Shown: positions 35,460 to 44,385, numbered from the stretch's first letter. The stretch is DNA of 64,000 nucleotides from Pseudooceanicola endophyticus (GCF_018760365.1 NZ_JAHIAB010000002.1:310001-374000); one strand, 5' to 3'. Numbers and translations are program-made. The notes: generated from the letters alone by a model not told the origin.

Positions 35460-36668
35460 TCACTGGTCCTTGTGGCGCTCCAGGTGGTTGACCCGCAGCA
35501 TCACCAGCAGCGCGAGGCCCGAGAGCACGAAGGAGGACAGCAGCTGCGGCAGGATCGTGCCGTTGAAGGTCTGGGCCACCAGGGTCGACAGGATCGCGCT
35601 GCTGATCGTCGAGACCGCGCCGATCACCGAGGCCGCGAGGCCTGCGATATGGCCCACCGGCTCCATCGCAAGGGCGTTGAGATTGCCCATCGTCATGCCG
35701 ATCTGGTAGTAGACCGCCGCCTGCCAGACCAGGTAGGCGACGAAATAGGGCAGGCCGCGCGGTCCGAAGAGGTGGAACAGCAGCATCGCGGCGCTGAGCA
35801 CCAGGAAGCAGGAGAGCACGAAGGTGATGATCTTGCGCATCCCGTAGCGCCCGACCAGCGTGGCGTTCACCAGCGACGACGTGCCGGCCAGCATGCCCAG
35901 AGCAAAGAACCAGTAGGGGAATTGCGTGGAACGGTCGAAGACCTGGGTGAAGGCCGGCTCGATCAGCGAGATGGTGATGAACATCGTCGACATGATCAGC
36001 ACCTGAACCACCAGCGTCAGGCGCACCATCTGGATCCCCAGCATCTCGCGGGCGGCATGGACGATGGAGATCACGCGGAAGGGGCGGCGACGCTCTTTCG
36101 GCAGCGGTTCCTCGATGCGCAGGGTGAACCAGCTGCTGCCGATCAGCACGAAGATCATGAAGGCGATGAAGATGCCGTGCCAGCTGCTGAAACCGACGAT
36201 CCAGGCGCCGACCAGCGGGGCGATGGCGGGGAAGATGGTGAAGACCATCATCACGAAGGACACCAGGCGCGCCATGTCGCGGCCCGAATGCAGGTCGCGG
36301 ATGATGGCGATGGCGATGATCCGCGGTGCGGCGGCGCCCAGGCCCTGCAGCATCCGCGCGGCGACCAGCAGGTCCAGCGTCGGCGCGCGCCAGGCCAGAA
36401 CGGTGCCCAGCAGGTAGATCGCCACGCCCAGCAGGATGATGGTCTTGCGCCCGAAACTGTCGGACAGCGGCCCGGTAAAGAAGGTGCCCAGCCCCATGCC
36501 GATCATGAACATCGACAGCACCAGCTGGATGTCGTTGGCATCCTCAAGCTGGAGATCCCGCGCCATGTCGGGAAGCGCGGGCAGCATGGAGTCGATCGAG
36601 AAGGCGACCGAGGCCATCATCATGGCCATGATCGCCACAAATTCGACCGGATGAATGCGTTGCGCCAT
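35460..36668 (-). CDS. MFS drug/metabolite exporter (Bcr/CflA type)
   Basis: A 402-residue transporter with twelve predicted helices. The Bcr/CflA hallmarks are present: the N-terminal SIDSMLPALPDMA, motif A as GPLSDSFGRK and a helix-5 segment with APLVGAWIVGFSSW. It probably exports drugs or metabolites by proton antiport. The ATG at 36668 has AAGGGA upstream. It is a single gene, followed by its own terminator, with a 137-nt gap to the FrnE-type gene. Substrate not predictable. Confidence 0.93.
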   Translation of the reverse strand: MAQRIHPVEFVAIMAMMMASVAFSIDSMLPALPDMARDLQLEDANDIQLVLSMFMIGMGLGTFFTGPLSDSFGRKTIILLGVAIYLLGTVLAWRAPTLDLLVAARMLQGLGAAAPRIIAIAIIRDLHSGRDMARLVSFVMMVFTIFPAIAPLVGAWIVGFSSWHGIFIAFMIFVLIGSSWFTLRIEEPLPKERRRPFRVISIVHAAREMLGIQMVRLTLVVQVLIMSTMFITISLIEPAFTQVFDRSTQFPYWFFALGMLAGTSSLVNATLVGRYGMRKIITFVLSCFLVLSAAMLLFHLFGPRGLPYFVAYLVWQAAVYYQIGMTMGNLNALAMEPVGHIAGLAASVIGAVSTISSAILSTLVAQTFNGTILPQLLSSFVLSGLALLVMLRVNHLERHKDQ

Positions 36669-36805
36669 GGAAAATCCCTTTTGAAGAGTTCACATGCCGC
36701 TAGCAGCTTTTTGATTCCCCGGCCAGATGCAGAACCGCCCGGGACTCGCGGAGCCGGTTGTGCGGCATTGCACTGCCGGGGCGCGGGCCCGTGCCGGATA
36801 GCGGA

Positions 36806-37462
36806 TCAGTCCTCGGGCTGATCCTGCGTCGCCAGCTTGCCCGAGATCTCGTCGATGACCTTGAGCCAGAGATCGACCGGCTGGGCGCCGGGGACGGCGT
36901 GCTGCTGGGCGACGATGAAGGTCGGCACCGAGGTGATGCCCATCTGGCGCGAATGCGCGTCGCGGTCGCGGATCGCCTGTTCGTCGGCATCCGATTGCAG
37001 CAGGCGGCGCACGATGGCGGCGTCCATCTCGGCGCTGTCGGCGATGTCGCAGAGCACGTCCTGCTGGCCGATGTCGCGCCCCTCGACGAAATTGGCCCTG
37101 AACAGCGCATCGACCACCGGGCCCTGCACCTGTTCGAGGCCGGCCCAGTGGATCAGCCGGTGCGCATCCAGCGTGTTGGGGGCGCGGCGCACGGCGTCCA
37201 GATCGGCCTCGATCCCGAGGCTGTCGAACTGGGCGCGCAGATTGGCCTGGGCCTCTTCCGCACCTTCCTCGCCGAAGCGCGACAGCAGGAAGTCGCGCTG
37301 GTCCATGCCTTCGCGCGGCATCTCGGGGTTCAGCTGGAACGGATGCCATTCGATGTGGAAGGGATGCGCCGGACGCTCTGCAAGCGCCCGGTCGAGGAGC
37401 GTCTTGCCGATGTAGCACCAGGGGCAGATCGGATCGGAGAGGATGTCGAGCTTGATGGCCAT
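36806..37462 (-). CDS. DsbA-family FrnE-like oxidoreductase
   Basis: This 218-residue cytosolic thioredoxin-fold protein has a redox-active CPWC at residues 13-16 just after the first beta strand and a cis-Pro loop [10 protein letters not shown]. The large helical insertion between them is typical of the DsbA/FrnE/2-hydroxychromene-2-carboxylate isomerase group. There is no signal peptide, so it is not a periplasmic DsbA. FrnE-type proteins act as disulphide isomerases or chaperones, sometimes in antioxidant defence. It is divergent from the XRE-cupin regulator, 66 nt away, which might control it. Confidence 0.92.
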   Translation of the reverse strand: MAIKLDILSDPICPWCYIGKTLLDRALAERPAHPFHIEWHPFQLNPEMPREGMDQRDFLLSRFGEEGAEEAQANLRAQFDSLGIEADLDAVRRAPNTLDAHRLIHWAGLEQVQGPVVDALFRANFVEGRDIGQQDVLCDIADSAEMDAAIVRRLLQSDADEQAIRDRDAHSRQMGITSVPTFIVAQQHAVPGAQPVDLWLKVIDEISGKLATQDQPED

Positions 37463-37528
37463 GCGCCCTTGCTAGGGCGCGCGCGCGGCGCTTGCAAGCG
37501 GCTGTCGCATCGCGGTATCTTCTGCCGC

Positions 37529-38152
37529 ATGCAAGAGACCAATCCGCGCAACCTGATCCGTATCGCCCGCGAGAGCGGCCGCCAGGAAGGCGGCGAGCCG
37601 CTGGACCTGGGCGAGCGCGTGCGCGAACTGCGCCGGGCCCGCGACTGGACGCTGGAATTCGCCGCCCACAAGGCGGGACTGGCGCGTTCGACCCTGTCGA
37701 AGATCGAGAACGGGCAGATGTCGCCCACCTACGACGCGCTGAAGAAGCTGGCGACGGGGCTGGGCATTCCGGTGCCGCAGCTGTTCACCGCGCCGAAGAC
37801 CGGACAGGTCATGGGGCGGATGGTCTCGACCCGCGAGGGCGAGGGGCAGGCCCATGCCACCGCCACCTACGAGCACGAGCTGCTGGCCAGCGGGTTGACG
37901 CGCAAGCAGATGCTGCCCTACCGGGCGCGCATCCGGGCCCGCAAGCTGGAGGAATTCGACGGCTGGGTGCGCCATGACGGCGAGGAATTCCTTTACGTGC
38001 TGACCGGGGTGGTGCGGCTTTACACCGAATTCTACGAGCCGCTGGAGATGCGGCGCGGCGACAGCGCCTATTACGATGCCTCGATGGGGCACAACGTGGT
38101 CTCGGTCAGCGAGGATGATGCGACGATCCTCTGGGTGACCTCGCTGGGCTGA
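37529..38152 (+). CDS. XRE-family regulator with C-terminal cupin domain
   Basis: A 207-residue DNA-binding regulator. The helix-turn-helix lies at about residues 28-82 (RELRRARDWTLEFAAHKAGLARSTLSKIENG in part), and a cupin-2 sensor domain at about 135-205 (FLYVLTGVVRLYTEFYEPL, MRRGDSAYYDASMGHNV). PuuR-like relatives sense small metabolites and repress catabolic or transport genes. Its short gap to the divergent FrnE gene suggests it could regulate that gene or itself. The ATG at 37529 has only weak ribosome-binding sequence. The ligand is unknown. Confidence 0.93.
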   Translation: MQETNPRNLIRIARESGRQEGGEPLDLGERVRELRRARDWTLEFAAHKAGLARSTLSKIENGQMSPTYDALKKLATGLGIPVPQLFTAPKTGQVMGRMVSTREGEGQAHATATYEHELLASGLTRKQMLPYRARIRARKLEEFDGWVRHDGEEFLYVLTGVVRLYTEFYEPLEMRRGDSAYYDASMGHNVVSVSEDDATILWVTSLG

Positions 38153-38198
38153 GCCTGGCGGGCGTGTCGACAGCCGTATTTTTGGAAAGATGAATGTG

Positions 38199-38226
38199 AA
38201 ACGGCCCGCGCGATGGCGGGCCGTTT
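38199..38226. terminator. Bidirectional terminator between the XRE gene and the binding-protein gene
   Basis: An 11-bp stem AAACGGCCCGC (38199-38209) with GCGGGCCGTTT (38216-38226), a 6-nt loop and short T/A-flanks. It lies between convergent stops at 38152 and 38252. It is embedded in two GAAAGATGAA units (38172-38194 and 38227-38248) of the same family as DR1/DR2. Confidence 0.8.
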
Positions 38227-38251
38227 TGCATATTTATGGAAAGATGAAGGG

Positions 38252-40090
38252 CTACGGCGCCGACGGGGCCTGCCACCAGACGTCGGGCAGGAAGTAGACG
38301 CCGTCGCCGTAGAGCGGGATATGGGCGGGGTATTTCAGATCCGCCTTGTGGGCGATGCGGCCCTTGTCGAAGAGGAAGACCGGGATCACGTAGCGTCCTG
38401 CCGTCAGCACGCGGTCAAGGGCGCGGGTGGCGGCGGTGAAATCCTCCAGGCTGCGCGAGGAGAGCATGGCGTCGATCATCGCATCCGCGGCGGGGCTCTT
38501 GAGGCCCATGAGGTTGCGGGAGCCGGGCAGGTCGGCGCTTTGGCTGCCCCAGTAGAGGCGTTGCTCATTGCCGGGCGAGAGCGAGAGTTCGCGGCGGAAA
38601 TCGGTCATGTCGAAGTCGAAATCCTGGGTGCGCATTGCGTATTGCGCATCGTCCACCAGGGTGATCGTGGTGGTGATGCCCAGACGTTTCAGCGCGTCCT
38701 GGTAGATGTCGATGATCGACTGGTCCTGGCGGTCGCCCTGGCGCAGCAGGATGTCGAAGCTGAGGGGGCGGCCTTCGCCGTTGCGGCGCACGCCGTCAGA
38801 CCCCACGACCCAACCGGCCTGTTCCAGCTCCTGCGCGGCGCGGCGCAGGTTGGCGCGGTTGCGCGCGCTGCCGTCGCCCTCGGGCAGGGTGTAGCCGTCG
38901 AGGGCGCCGGGGGGCAGGCTGTCGGCGAAGGGGGCGAGCAGGTCCTTGACGCGGCCGGTCGCGGGGCCCGGTCGCATCCCCAGGGTGGAATGCGAGAAAT
39001 AGGAGGTGATGCGGGGCTGGCGGCCACCGGTGATCGTGCCGTTGATATATTCGAAGTTGAAGGCCAGCATCATCGCGTCGCGCACGCGGATGTCGTTGAA
39101 AGGCGCGCGGCGGGTGTTCATCACGAATCCGGTCATGCCCGAGGGACGTTCGGTGGGGATCTCGGACTTGACGATGCGGCCATCCTGAACGGCGGGAAAA
39201 TCGTAGTCGCGCTGCCATTTCTCGGCGTTGAATTCGCGCAGGAAGGACAGCTCTCCGGCCTTGAAGGCTTCGAAGAGGACGCCCTGATCGCCGTAGAACT
39301 CGATCCGGATGGTGTCGAAATTATCGGTGCCGCGGCGCACGGGCAGGTCCTTGCCCCAGTAGTCGGGATTGCGCTTCAGCACGACATTGCGCCCGGCGGT
39401 GTAGCTGGAGATCACGTAGGGCGCAGAGCCGATCGGAATGTCGTCAAGGCCGGCATTGGCGAAATCCTTGCCCTGCCATTGCGCCTTTTTCAGGATCGGC
39501 GTCAGCCCGGCGATCAGCGCCAGTTCGCGGTTGTCGCCCTTGAAGGTGATGCGGACCTTGCCGGGGCCGGTCTGCTCGATCTTGTCGATCTGGGACCACA
39601 GGCCGGCATAGCGGGCGTTCCCCTCGGTGCCGAGTTCGCGGTAACTCCAGATCACATCCTCGACAGTGACGGGTGATCCGTCGGAGAATTTCGCCTTCGG
39701 GTTCAGCGTGTATTCGACCCAATGCCGGTCCGGGTCGGTTTCCACCGAGGAGGCGAGCAGGCCGTAGAGGCTGAAGGGTTCGTCGTAATTGCGGATCATC
39801 AGGCTTTCATGGGTCAGAAAGCGCAGCTGCCAGGGCGGGGTTCCCTTCTGGACGAAGGGGTTGAGCGAATCGAAGGTGCCGGTGTCGCCGGTGACGAGCG
39901 TGCCACCCTGGGGGGCATCGGGATTGGCATAGGGCAGGGCGGTGAAGTCCGGCGGCAGGGCGGGCTTGCCGTACATGGCAATGCCGTAAGAGGGCTCTGC
40001 CAGCGCCGGGCCGGCCAGAATCAAGAGCCCGGAAAAGCTTGAAAGCAATGCGGCTTTCGCCGTTTTTCTGACACGTCTGAGAATGGTCAT
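38252..40090 (-). CDS. Peptide-type ABC transporter periplasmic binding protein (YejA/OppA group)
   Basis: This 612-residue protein has a signal peptide (residues 1-31, cleavage after GPALA) and a solute-binding family 5 domain. The mature N-terminus YGIAMYGKPALPPDF and the TLNPKAKFSDGSPVTVEDV segment match the YejA-like subgroup, and late motifs SPAADAMIDAML fit the peptide-binding class. The start ATG at 40090 has AGGCGG upstream; a longer reading would add 28 residues before the signal. No permease or ATPase gene is next to it, so its transporter must be elsewhere. Confidence 0.9.
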   Translation of the reverse strand: MTILRRVRKTAKAALLSSFSGLLILAGPALAEPSYGIAMYGKPALPPDFTALPYANPDAPQGGTLVTGDTGTFDSLNPFVQKGTPPWQLRFLTHESLMIRNYDEPFSLYGLLASSVETDPDRHWVEYTLNPKAKFSDGSPVTVEDVIWSYRELGTEGNARYAGLWSQIDKIEQTGPGKVRITFKGDNRELALIAGLTPILKKAQWQGKDFANAGLDDIPIGSAPYVISSYTAGRNVVLKRNPDYWGKDLPVRRGTDNFDTIRIEFYGDQGVLFEAFKAGELSFLREFNAEKWQRDYDFPAVQDGRIVKSEIPTERPSGMTGFVMNTRRAPFNDIRVRDAMMLAFNFEYINGTITGGRQPRITSYFSHSTLGMRPGPATGRVKDLLAPFADSLPPGALDGYTLPEGDGSARNRANLRRAAQELEQAGWVVGSDGVRRNGEGRPLSFDILLRQGDRQDQSIIDIYQDALKRLGITTTITLVDDAQYAMRTQDFDFDMTDFRRELSLSPGNEQRLYWGSQSADLPGSRNLMGLKSPAADAMIDAMLSSRSLEDFTAATRALDRVLTAGRYVIPVFLFDKGRIAHKADLKYPAHIPLYGDGVYFLPDVWWQAPSAP

Positions 40091-40203
40091 TCCGCCTGAG
40101 GCCCTGCTCTGCCTTGTTTTGTTGCCGGGCAGGCTAACTGCGGATTTACATGTTTTCAAACTTTTAGCTTCCATGACGGCGCGGGATTGCTTATAACATG
40201 GGT

Positions 40204-40278
40204 ACTGCTCGATAGGTTTCTTGCCTGTATGAAACCTGCCTCAACGACTTAACGCCGGCCTTGTGCCGGCGTTTTTTT
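40204..40278 (+). ncRNA. Candidate small RNA with Rho-independent terminator
   Basis: No ORF fits this stretch. A -10-like TATAAC (40192-40197) would start transcription near 40204; the -35 is poor. The transcript would contain a stem-loop AGGTTTC (40214-40220) / GAAACCT (40231-40237) with a 10-nt loop, a single-stranded GCCTCAACGACTT, and the terminator AACGCCGGC-CTTGT-GCCGGCGTT (40251-40273) followed by seven T residues. An Hfq gene is in the window. It lies between divergent genes and could instead be a leader for bdhA, but termination is 200 nt upstream of it. Confidence 0.6.
40251..40278 (+). terminator. Strong intrinsic terminator of the candidate small RNA
   Basis: A 9-bp stem AACGCCGGC (40251-40259) with GCCGGCGTT (40265-40273), loop CTTGT and a seven-base T run. 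It points rightward and no annotated coding gene ends upstream of it on the plus strand, which is what suggests an RNA gene. Confidence 0.9.
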
Positions 40279-40411
40279 CTGCGTGATCAATGAATTCGGA
40301 GCGCCGCCCGGACGGGCGTGCGGGCGACTCGGGGCCGCGGTGCAATGGCGTTCGGCCTGTTCACGAAGGGCGTTCTGACGCGGCATACCGGCCATTGTCC
40401 CCCTCGCTTTT

Positions 40412-40424
40412 TGCCGCTGCGGCA
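40412..40424. promoter_or_regulatory. 13-bp palindrome upstream of bdhA
   Basis: TGCCGC-T-GCGGCA lies 58-70 nt upstream of the bdhA start. TGC-containing palindromes resemble sites of PhaR-type regulators of polyhydroxyalkanoate metabolism, but this is only a resemblance in a GC-rich genome. Confidence 0.3.
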
Positions 40425-40482
40425 TTATCTTCGGCTGCGAACGGCCCGGACGTGCCGGGCCTGCGAAGCGAGGAGATTTGCC

Positions 40483-41256
40483 ATGAGCCTGAGCGGGAAG
40501 ACAGCCATCGTGACGGGGTCCAACTCCGGGATCGGTCTGGGGGTGGCGCGCGCCCTGGCAGGCGCCGGCGCGGATGTGGTGCTGAACTCATTCACCGACG
40601 ACGAGAAGGACCACAAGCTGGCCGCCGACATGGCCGCGGAATTCGGCGTCACCGTGCGCTACATCCAGGCCGACATGTCCAAGGGCGACCAGTGCCGTGC
40701 CCTGATCGAGAAGGCCGGGGCCTGCGATATCCTGGTCAACAATGCCGGCATCCAGCACGTCGCCCCGATCGATGAGTTCCCGGTCGAGAAATGGGATGCG
40801 ATCATCGCGATCAACCTTTGCTCGGCCTTCCACACCACCGCTGCCGCGCTGCCGAAGATGCGCGCCGCCGGCTGGGGGCGGATCATCAACATCGCCTCGG
40901 CGCATGGTCTGCGCGCCTCGCCCTTCAAATCGGCCTATATCAGCGCCAAGCACGGCATCGTCGGCATGACCAAGACCGTGGGTCTTGAGACCGCGAAGGA
41001 ACCGATCACCGCCAATGCGATCTGCCCGGGCTACGTGCTGACGCCGCTGGTCGAGGCGCAGATCCCCGACACCGCCAAGGAATACAATATGTCCGAGGAC
41101 GAGGTGGTCGAACAGGTGATCCTGGCCAAGCAGCCTTCGAAGGATTTCGTCACGGTCGAGCAGCTGGGCGGCATAGCCGTCTTCCTGTGCTCGGACGCGG
41201 CGGCGCAGGTCACCGGCACGACGATCTCTGCCGATGGCGGCTGGACCGCGCAATGA
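40483..41256 (+). CDS. bdhA: D-3-hydroxybutyrate dehydrogenase
   Basis: BdhA interconverts 3-hydroxybutyrate and acetoacetate with NAD, in polyhydroxybutyrate breakdown. The 257-residue short-chain dehydrogenase has the TGSNSGIG cofactor motif (11-18) and the catalytic Ser139, Tyr152 and Lys156 in INIASAHG and SAYISAKHG. The family-specific CPGYVLTPLVEAQIPDTAKE near the C-terminus supports the bdhA assignment. The ATG at 40483 has GAGGAG upstream. Its stop overlaps the pentapeptide-repeat gene (ATGA). Confidence 0.95.
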   Translation: MSLSGKTAIVTGSNSGIGLGVARALAGAGADVVLNSFTDDEKDHKLAADMAAEFGVTVRYIQADMSKGDQCRALIEKAGACDILVNNAGIQHVAPIDEFPVEKWDAIIAINLCSAFHTTAAALPKMRAAGWGRIINIASAHGLRASPFKSAYISAKHGIVGMTKTVGLETAKEPITANAICPGYVLTPLVEAQIPDTAKEYNMSEDEVVEQVILAKQPSKDFVTVEQLGGIAVFLCSDAAAQVTGTTISADGGWTAQ

Positions 41257-41543
41257 GCGGGCCCGAGAAATCGCCGGCCGCCCTGGCCCGGATCGACCTG
41301 TCGGAGGCCGAAGTCTCCGACAGCTCCCTCTCGGGGGCGCGGTTCAGCGGCATCGACGGGCGCGGGCTGCAGATCCGCGATGCCGACCTGACCGGGGCAG
41401 AGCTGACGAACCTGTCGCTGGTCGATGCGATCATCAGCCACGCCGACCTGTCGGGGCTGGTGATCCGCGAGGCCGGCATGGAGGGGATGACCATCGACGG
41501 CATCCTGGTGAGCGACCTGCTGCGCAAGTGGCACGAGGGCTGA
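41253..41543 (+). CDS. Small pentapeptide-repeat protein
   Basis: This 96-residue protein contains consecutive five-residue units of the A(D/N)LXX type, for example LSGARFSGID, GRGLQIRDADLTGAELTNLS and ADLSGLVIRE, which fold into a right-handed quadrilateral beta-helix. Only about eight or nine coils can be formed. The C-terminus ISDLLRK-like (GILVSDLLRKWHEG) is a helical cap. The ATG overlaps the bdhA stop in an ATGA, so it is translationally coupled; it is 19 nt from the patatin gene. The role is unknown. Confidence 0.88.
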   Translation: MSGPEKSPAALARIDLSEAEVSDSSLSGARFSGIDGRGLQIRDADLTGAELTNLSLVDAIISHADLSGLVIREAGMEGMTIDGILVSDLLRKWHEG

Positions 41544-41562
41544 GCCGCCCGGGAGGCAAGCG

Positions 41563-42603
41563 ATGGTGAGACGGATCAACCTGGCCCTGCAGGGCGGGGG
41601 GGCGCATGGCGCCTATACCTGGGGCGTGCTGGACCGGCTGCTTGAGGAGGAGGACCTGGAGATCGCGGCGATCTCGGGCACCTCGGCGGGGGCGATGAAC
41701 GGTGCCGCTCTGAAGGCGGGCTGGGTGCGCGGTGGCCGGGAAGGGGCCCGCGCGGCCCTGGATGATTTCTGGGCCGACATGGGCGGGATGCGCGACACCG
41801 GCCTGCTGGGCTGGGTGATGTCGGGCATTCCGGCCCCGGCGCTGCACCAGATCGGCCTGGCGGCGGAATATTCTCTGGTGGGGCCCGCGCTCGACATGCT
41901 GTCGCTTGTGTCGACGCCCTATGCCTCGGGGCCGTTCTACACCAATCCGCTGCGCGCCATCGTCGAGAAGCTGAACTTCGACGAGGTCTGCCATGCCCAG
42001 GGCCCGGCGCTTTACGTCAACGCCACAAAGGTGCGCAACGGCAAGATCCGCGTCTTCGAAGGGGCCGAGGTGACGCCAGACGCGCTGCTGGCCTCGGCCT
42101 GTTTGCCGACGGTGTTCCGCGCGGTGGAGTTCTTTGACGCTCAGACCGACCGGGTCGAGGCGTTCTGGGATGGCGGCTATTCCGGCAACCCGGCGCTGTT
42201 CCCGCTGTTCAGGCCCGACTACCCGGACGATATCGTCATCGTGGCGCTGAACCCGCTGGAACGCGACGAGGTGCCGATGCTGCCCGACCGGATCCAGAAC
42301 CGGATGAACGAGATCAGCTTCAACACCTCGCTGCTGCGCGAGCTGCGCGCCATCGAATACGTCAAGCGGCTGATCGCGGCGGGGGTCGTTTCCTCGAACG
42401 AGAAGAAGGATGTGCTGATCCACCTGATCGCCGATGACGAGGTCATGCTGGACCTGTCGAGCGCCACCAAGATGTTTCCCTACTGCGGGTTGCTGGAGGG
42501 GCTGAAACAGGCCGGGCGCGCCTCCGCCGAGGCCTTCCTGTCGGCCCATGGGGACGATCTGGGCAAGCGCTCCAGCGTGGACATGGCGGCGATGTTCGGC
42601 TGA
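41563..42603 (+). CDS. Patatin-like phospholipase/esterase
   Basis: A 346-residue patatin-domain serine hydrolase. It has the oxyanion glycine loop QGGGAHGAY (residues 10-18), the nucleophile motif GTSAG with Ser41, and the catalytic dyad Asp in WDGGYSGNPAL. It should cleave acyl groups from phospholipids or acyl esters. It follows bdhA and the pentapeptide protein in one operon, which favours a link to storage-polymer or lipid breakdown, though patatin-like PHB-associated enzymes are not certain from sequence. It converges with the DUF502 gene with 3 nt between stops. Confidence 0.93.
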   Translation: MVRRINLALQGGGAHGAYTWGVLDRLLEEEDLEIAAISGTSAGAMNGAALKAGWVRGGREGARAALDDFWADMGGMRDTGLLGWVMSGIPAPALHQIGLAAEYSLVGPALDMLSLVSTPYASGPFYTNPLRAIVEKLNFDEVCHAQGPALYVNATKVRNGKIRVFEGAEVTPDALLASACLPTVFRAVEFFDAQTDRVEAFWDGGYSGNPALFPLFRPDYPDDIVIVALNPLERDEVPMLPDRIQNRMNEISFNTSLLRELRAIEYVKRLIAAGVVSSNEKKDVLIHLIADDEVMLDLSSATKMFPYCGLLEGLKQAGRASAEAFLSAHGDDLGKRSSVDMAAMFG

Positions 42604-42606
42604 GCC

Positions 42607-43302
42607 TCAGCGCCCGATGGTGCCCTTGCCGGGCTTCGTCGGGTCCTTCGGGTTCGGATAGACCAGCCCGGCCGAGATCACCAGCTTGGCGGCATCCTCG
42701 ATCGACATGTCGAGATAGGTCACGTCCTCTTCCGGCAGGTACAGCAGGAAGCCCGAGGTCGGGTTGGGCGTGGTCGGCACGAAGATCGACATCAGCTTCG
42801 AGCCGGTCTCGGCGCGCATCGCCAGCTCTCCCTTGGCTTCGGTCGAGACAAAGCCGATGGCCCAGATGCCCTTGCGGGGATACTGGATCAGGCAGGCGCG
42901 CTCGAAGCTGCGCTCGGACTGGGCAAAGACCGTTTCGGCGATCTGCTTGGCGCCGGAATAGACGGTGCGCACGATCGGCATCCGGTCCACCAGGCTTTCG
43001 CCGTAGCGGATCAGCGAGCGCCCGATCAGCCCCTTCGCGACCCAGCCGATGATCACCGTGAAGACGAGGAAGAAGATGATGCCGACACCGCGCAGGTTGA
43101 TGCCGATGTAATGTTCCGGCTGGAAGCGTTCGGGCACCAGCGGCAGCACCACGCTGTCGATCCAGCCAAGGATCGACCACAGCACCCAGATCGTCAGCGC
43201 GACCGGCAGGATCACCACGATCCCGGTCAGGAACGAGGAGCGCACCCGGGCAAGGACGCCGGGGCGGGAATGGGATGGGGCGTCGTGCTGGGGTTCGGAC
43301 AT
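42607..43302 (-). CDS. DUF502 family membrane protein
   Basis: This 231-residue protein has two N-terminal transmembrane helices (residues about 20-42 and 70-90) then a soluble C-terminal domain. The conserved DUF502 motifs are TVYSGAKQI, VFAQSERSFERACLIQYPRKG (shown in parts: SERSFERACLIQYPRKG), and TTPNPTSGFLLYLPEEDVTYLD (shown as TTPNPTSGFLLYLPEEDV). The function is unknown. The ATG at 43302 follows the GAACCCC-type upstream region without strong ribosome site. It lies between the converging patatin gene and the PfkB kinase. Confidence 0.9.
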   Translation of the reverse strand: MSEPQHDAPSHSRPGVLARVRSSFLTGIVVILPVALTIWVLWSILGWIDSVVLPLVPERFQPEHYIGINLRGVGIIFFLVFTVIIGWVAKGLIGRSLIRYGESLVDRMPIVRTVYSGAKQIAETVFAQSERSFERACLIQYPRKGIWAIGFVSTEAKGELAMRAETGSKLMSIFVPTTPNPTSGFLLYLPEEDVTYLDMSIEDAAKLVISAGLVYPNPKDPTKPGKGTIGR

Positions 43303-43390
43303 GTGCGAGAGAGCCAGAAAAAAAGGAGCGTATGCTCTGGAAGTTAAGAGCTGACCCTCGGCGCGGCAATGGGCCGGGCGCGGATTGTGC

Positions 43391-43419
43391 CCCCGGCGCG
43401 GCCTGACCTTGCGCCGGGG
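43391..43419 (-). terminator. Hairpin beyond the PfkB kinase gene
   Basis: A 9-bp GC-rich stem CCCCGGCGC (43391-43399) with GCGCCGGGG (43411-43419) and an 11-nt loop begins 7 nt after the stop. No U-tract follows, so its terminator role is uncertain. Confidence 0.35.
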
Positions 43420-43425
43420 CGGGGG

Positions 43426-44319
43426 TTACAGGGGGTTCTGCCCCGAGACGTAGCGGGCGGCGGCGTTCAGCGCCCGTTGCAGGGCATCCTCGCGTCCGGC
43501 GCCTTCGGCTTCGGCGACGATATGGGCGGCCATGAAGGTGTCGCCGGCGCCGGTGACACGGGTCACCATGACCTTGGGCGGCGTCAGGGTGATCGGTCCG
43601 TCCTGGGTCGCATCGCAGGCCGACTTGCCGCCATCGGTCACCAGCGCCCGGCGCGCGCCCTTGGCCAGCAGCCCCAGGGCGGCGCTTTCGGCATCGGGGA
43701 AATCGGTGGCGCAGAGCAGCCCGGCCTCTTCGAGGTTCACGTAGAGCAGGGCGCCCGGATGGCGCAGGAAGGGCCGCAGGCGCAGCGCCTTGCCCGGCGA
43801 GGCCGGCGCGACCCGCAGGTCGGCATGGGCGAAAGCGGGAGACGAGGCGATCTCTTCCAGCAGGTGCAGCGTCAGGTTGCCGTCCAGCGCCACGCGGCCC
43901 TCGAAGGGCTGGCCCGGGGTGCCCAGCGGCCCCTCGGTCAGCGGCCGCAGGATCTTGGCGCCGGCGGCCTCAAGGGAATGGGCGTCGGCAATGGCCGCGA
44001 TCAGGCCGTTGGCGCCCTCGACCGCCATGTAACGGTCGGTCGGCAGGTCCTCGGAGCGATAGACATGGCTGCACTCCATCCCGAGATCGGCGCAGGCCGA
44101 GATCAGCTCGTTGCCCTCGGGGTCGCGGCCGACGGCGGTCAGCAGCACCGGCTTCATGCCGAAACCCGCGAGGGTCATCGCGATGTTCATCGCCACGCCG
44201 CCGGGCAGGCGGGTGATGCGGCCCGGCACGTCGGCGCCGCGCTCCATGTGATTGGGCGAGCGTCCGATGATGTCCCACAGGACGGCGCCGATGCAGAGGA
44301 TGGTGGAATCTTGGCTCAT
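43426..44319 (-). CDS. PfkB-family carbohydrate/nucleoside kinase
   Basis: A 297-residue ribokinase-fold enzyme that phosphorylates a sugar or nucleoside. The signature GG dimer motif is GGVAMNIAMTL (residues 40-50), the ATP/anion-hole GAGD is at 257-260 (TRVTGAGDTFMAAH), and ERG-type and VNLEE segments are also in place. The N-terminus SQDSTILCIGAVLWDIIGR resembles pseudouridine kinases, and such kinases often sit beside pseudouridine glycosidase genes, but none is here. The ATG at 44319 starts within the divergent gap to rpsB. Substrate unknown. Confidence 0.9.
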   Translation of the reverse strand: MSQDSTILCIGAVLWDIIGRSPNHMERGADVPGRITRLPGGVAMNIAMTLAGFGMKPVLLTAVGRDPEGNELISACADLGMECSHVYRSEDLPTDRYMAVEGANGLIAAIADAHSLEAAGAKILRPLTEGPLGTPGQPFEGRVALDGNLTLHLLEEIASSPAFAHADLRVAPASPGKALRLRPFLRHPGALLYVNLEEAGLLCATDFPDAESAALGLLAKGARRALVTDGGKSACDATQDGPITLTPPKVMVTRVTGAGDTFMAAHIVAEAEGAGREDALQRALNAAARYVSGQNPL

Positions 44320-44385
44320 GCGCCATCTGTGCCGGGGGGCGGGGAAAAGGCAAGAGGGGCCTTTGCGTCTTTTCCGGCAGCGGGG

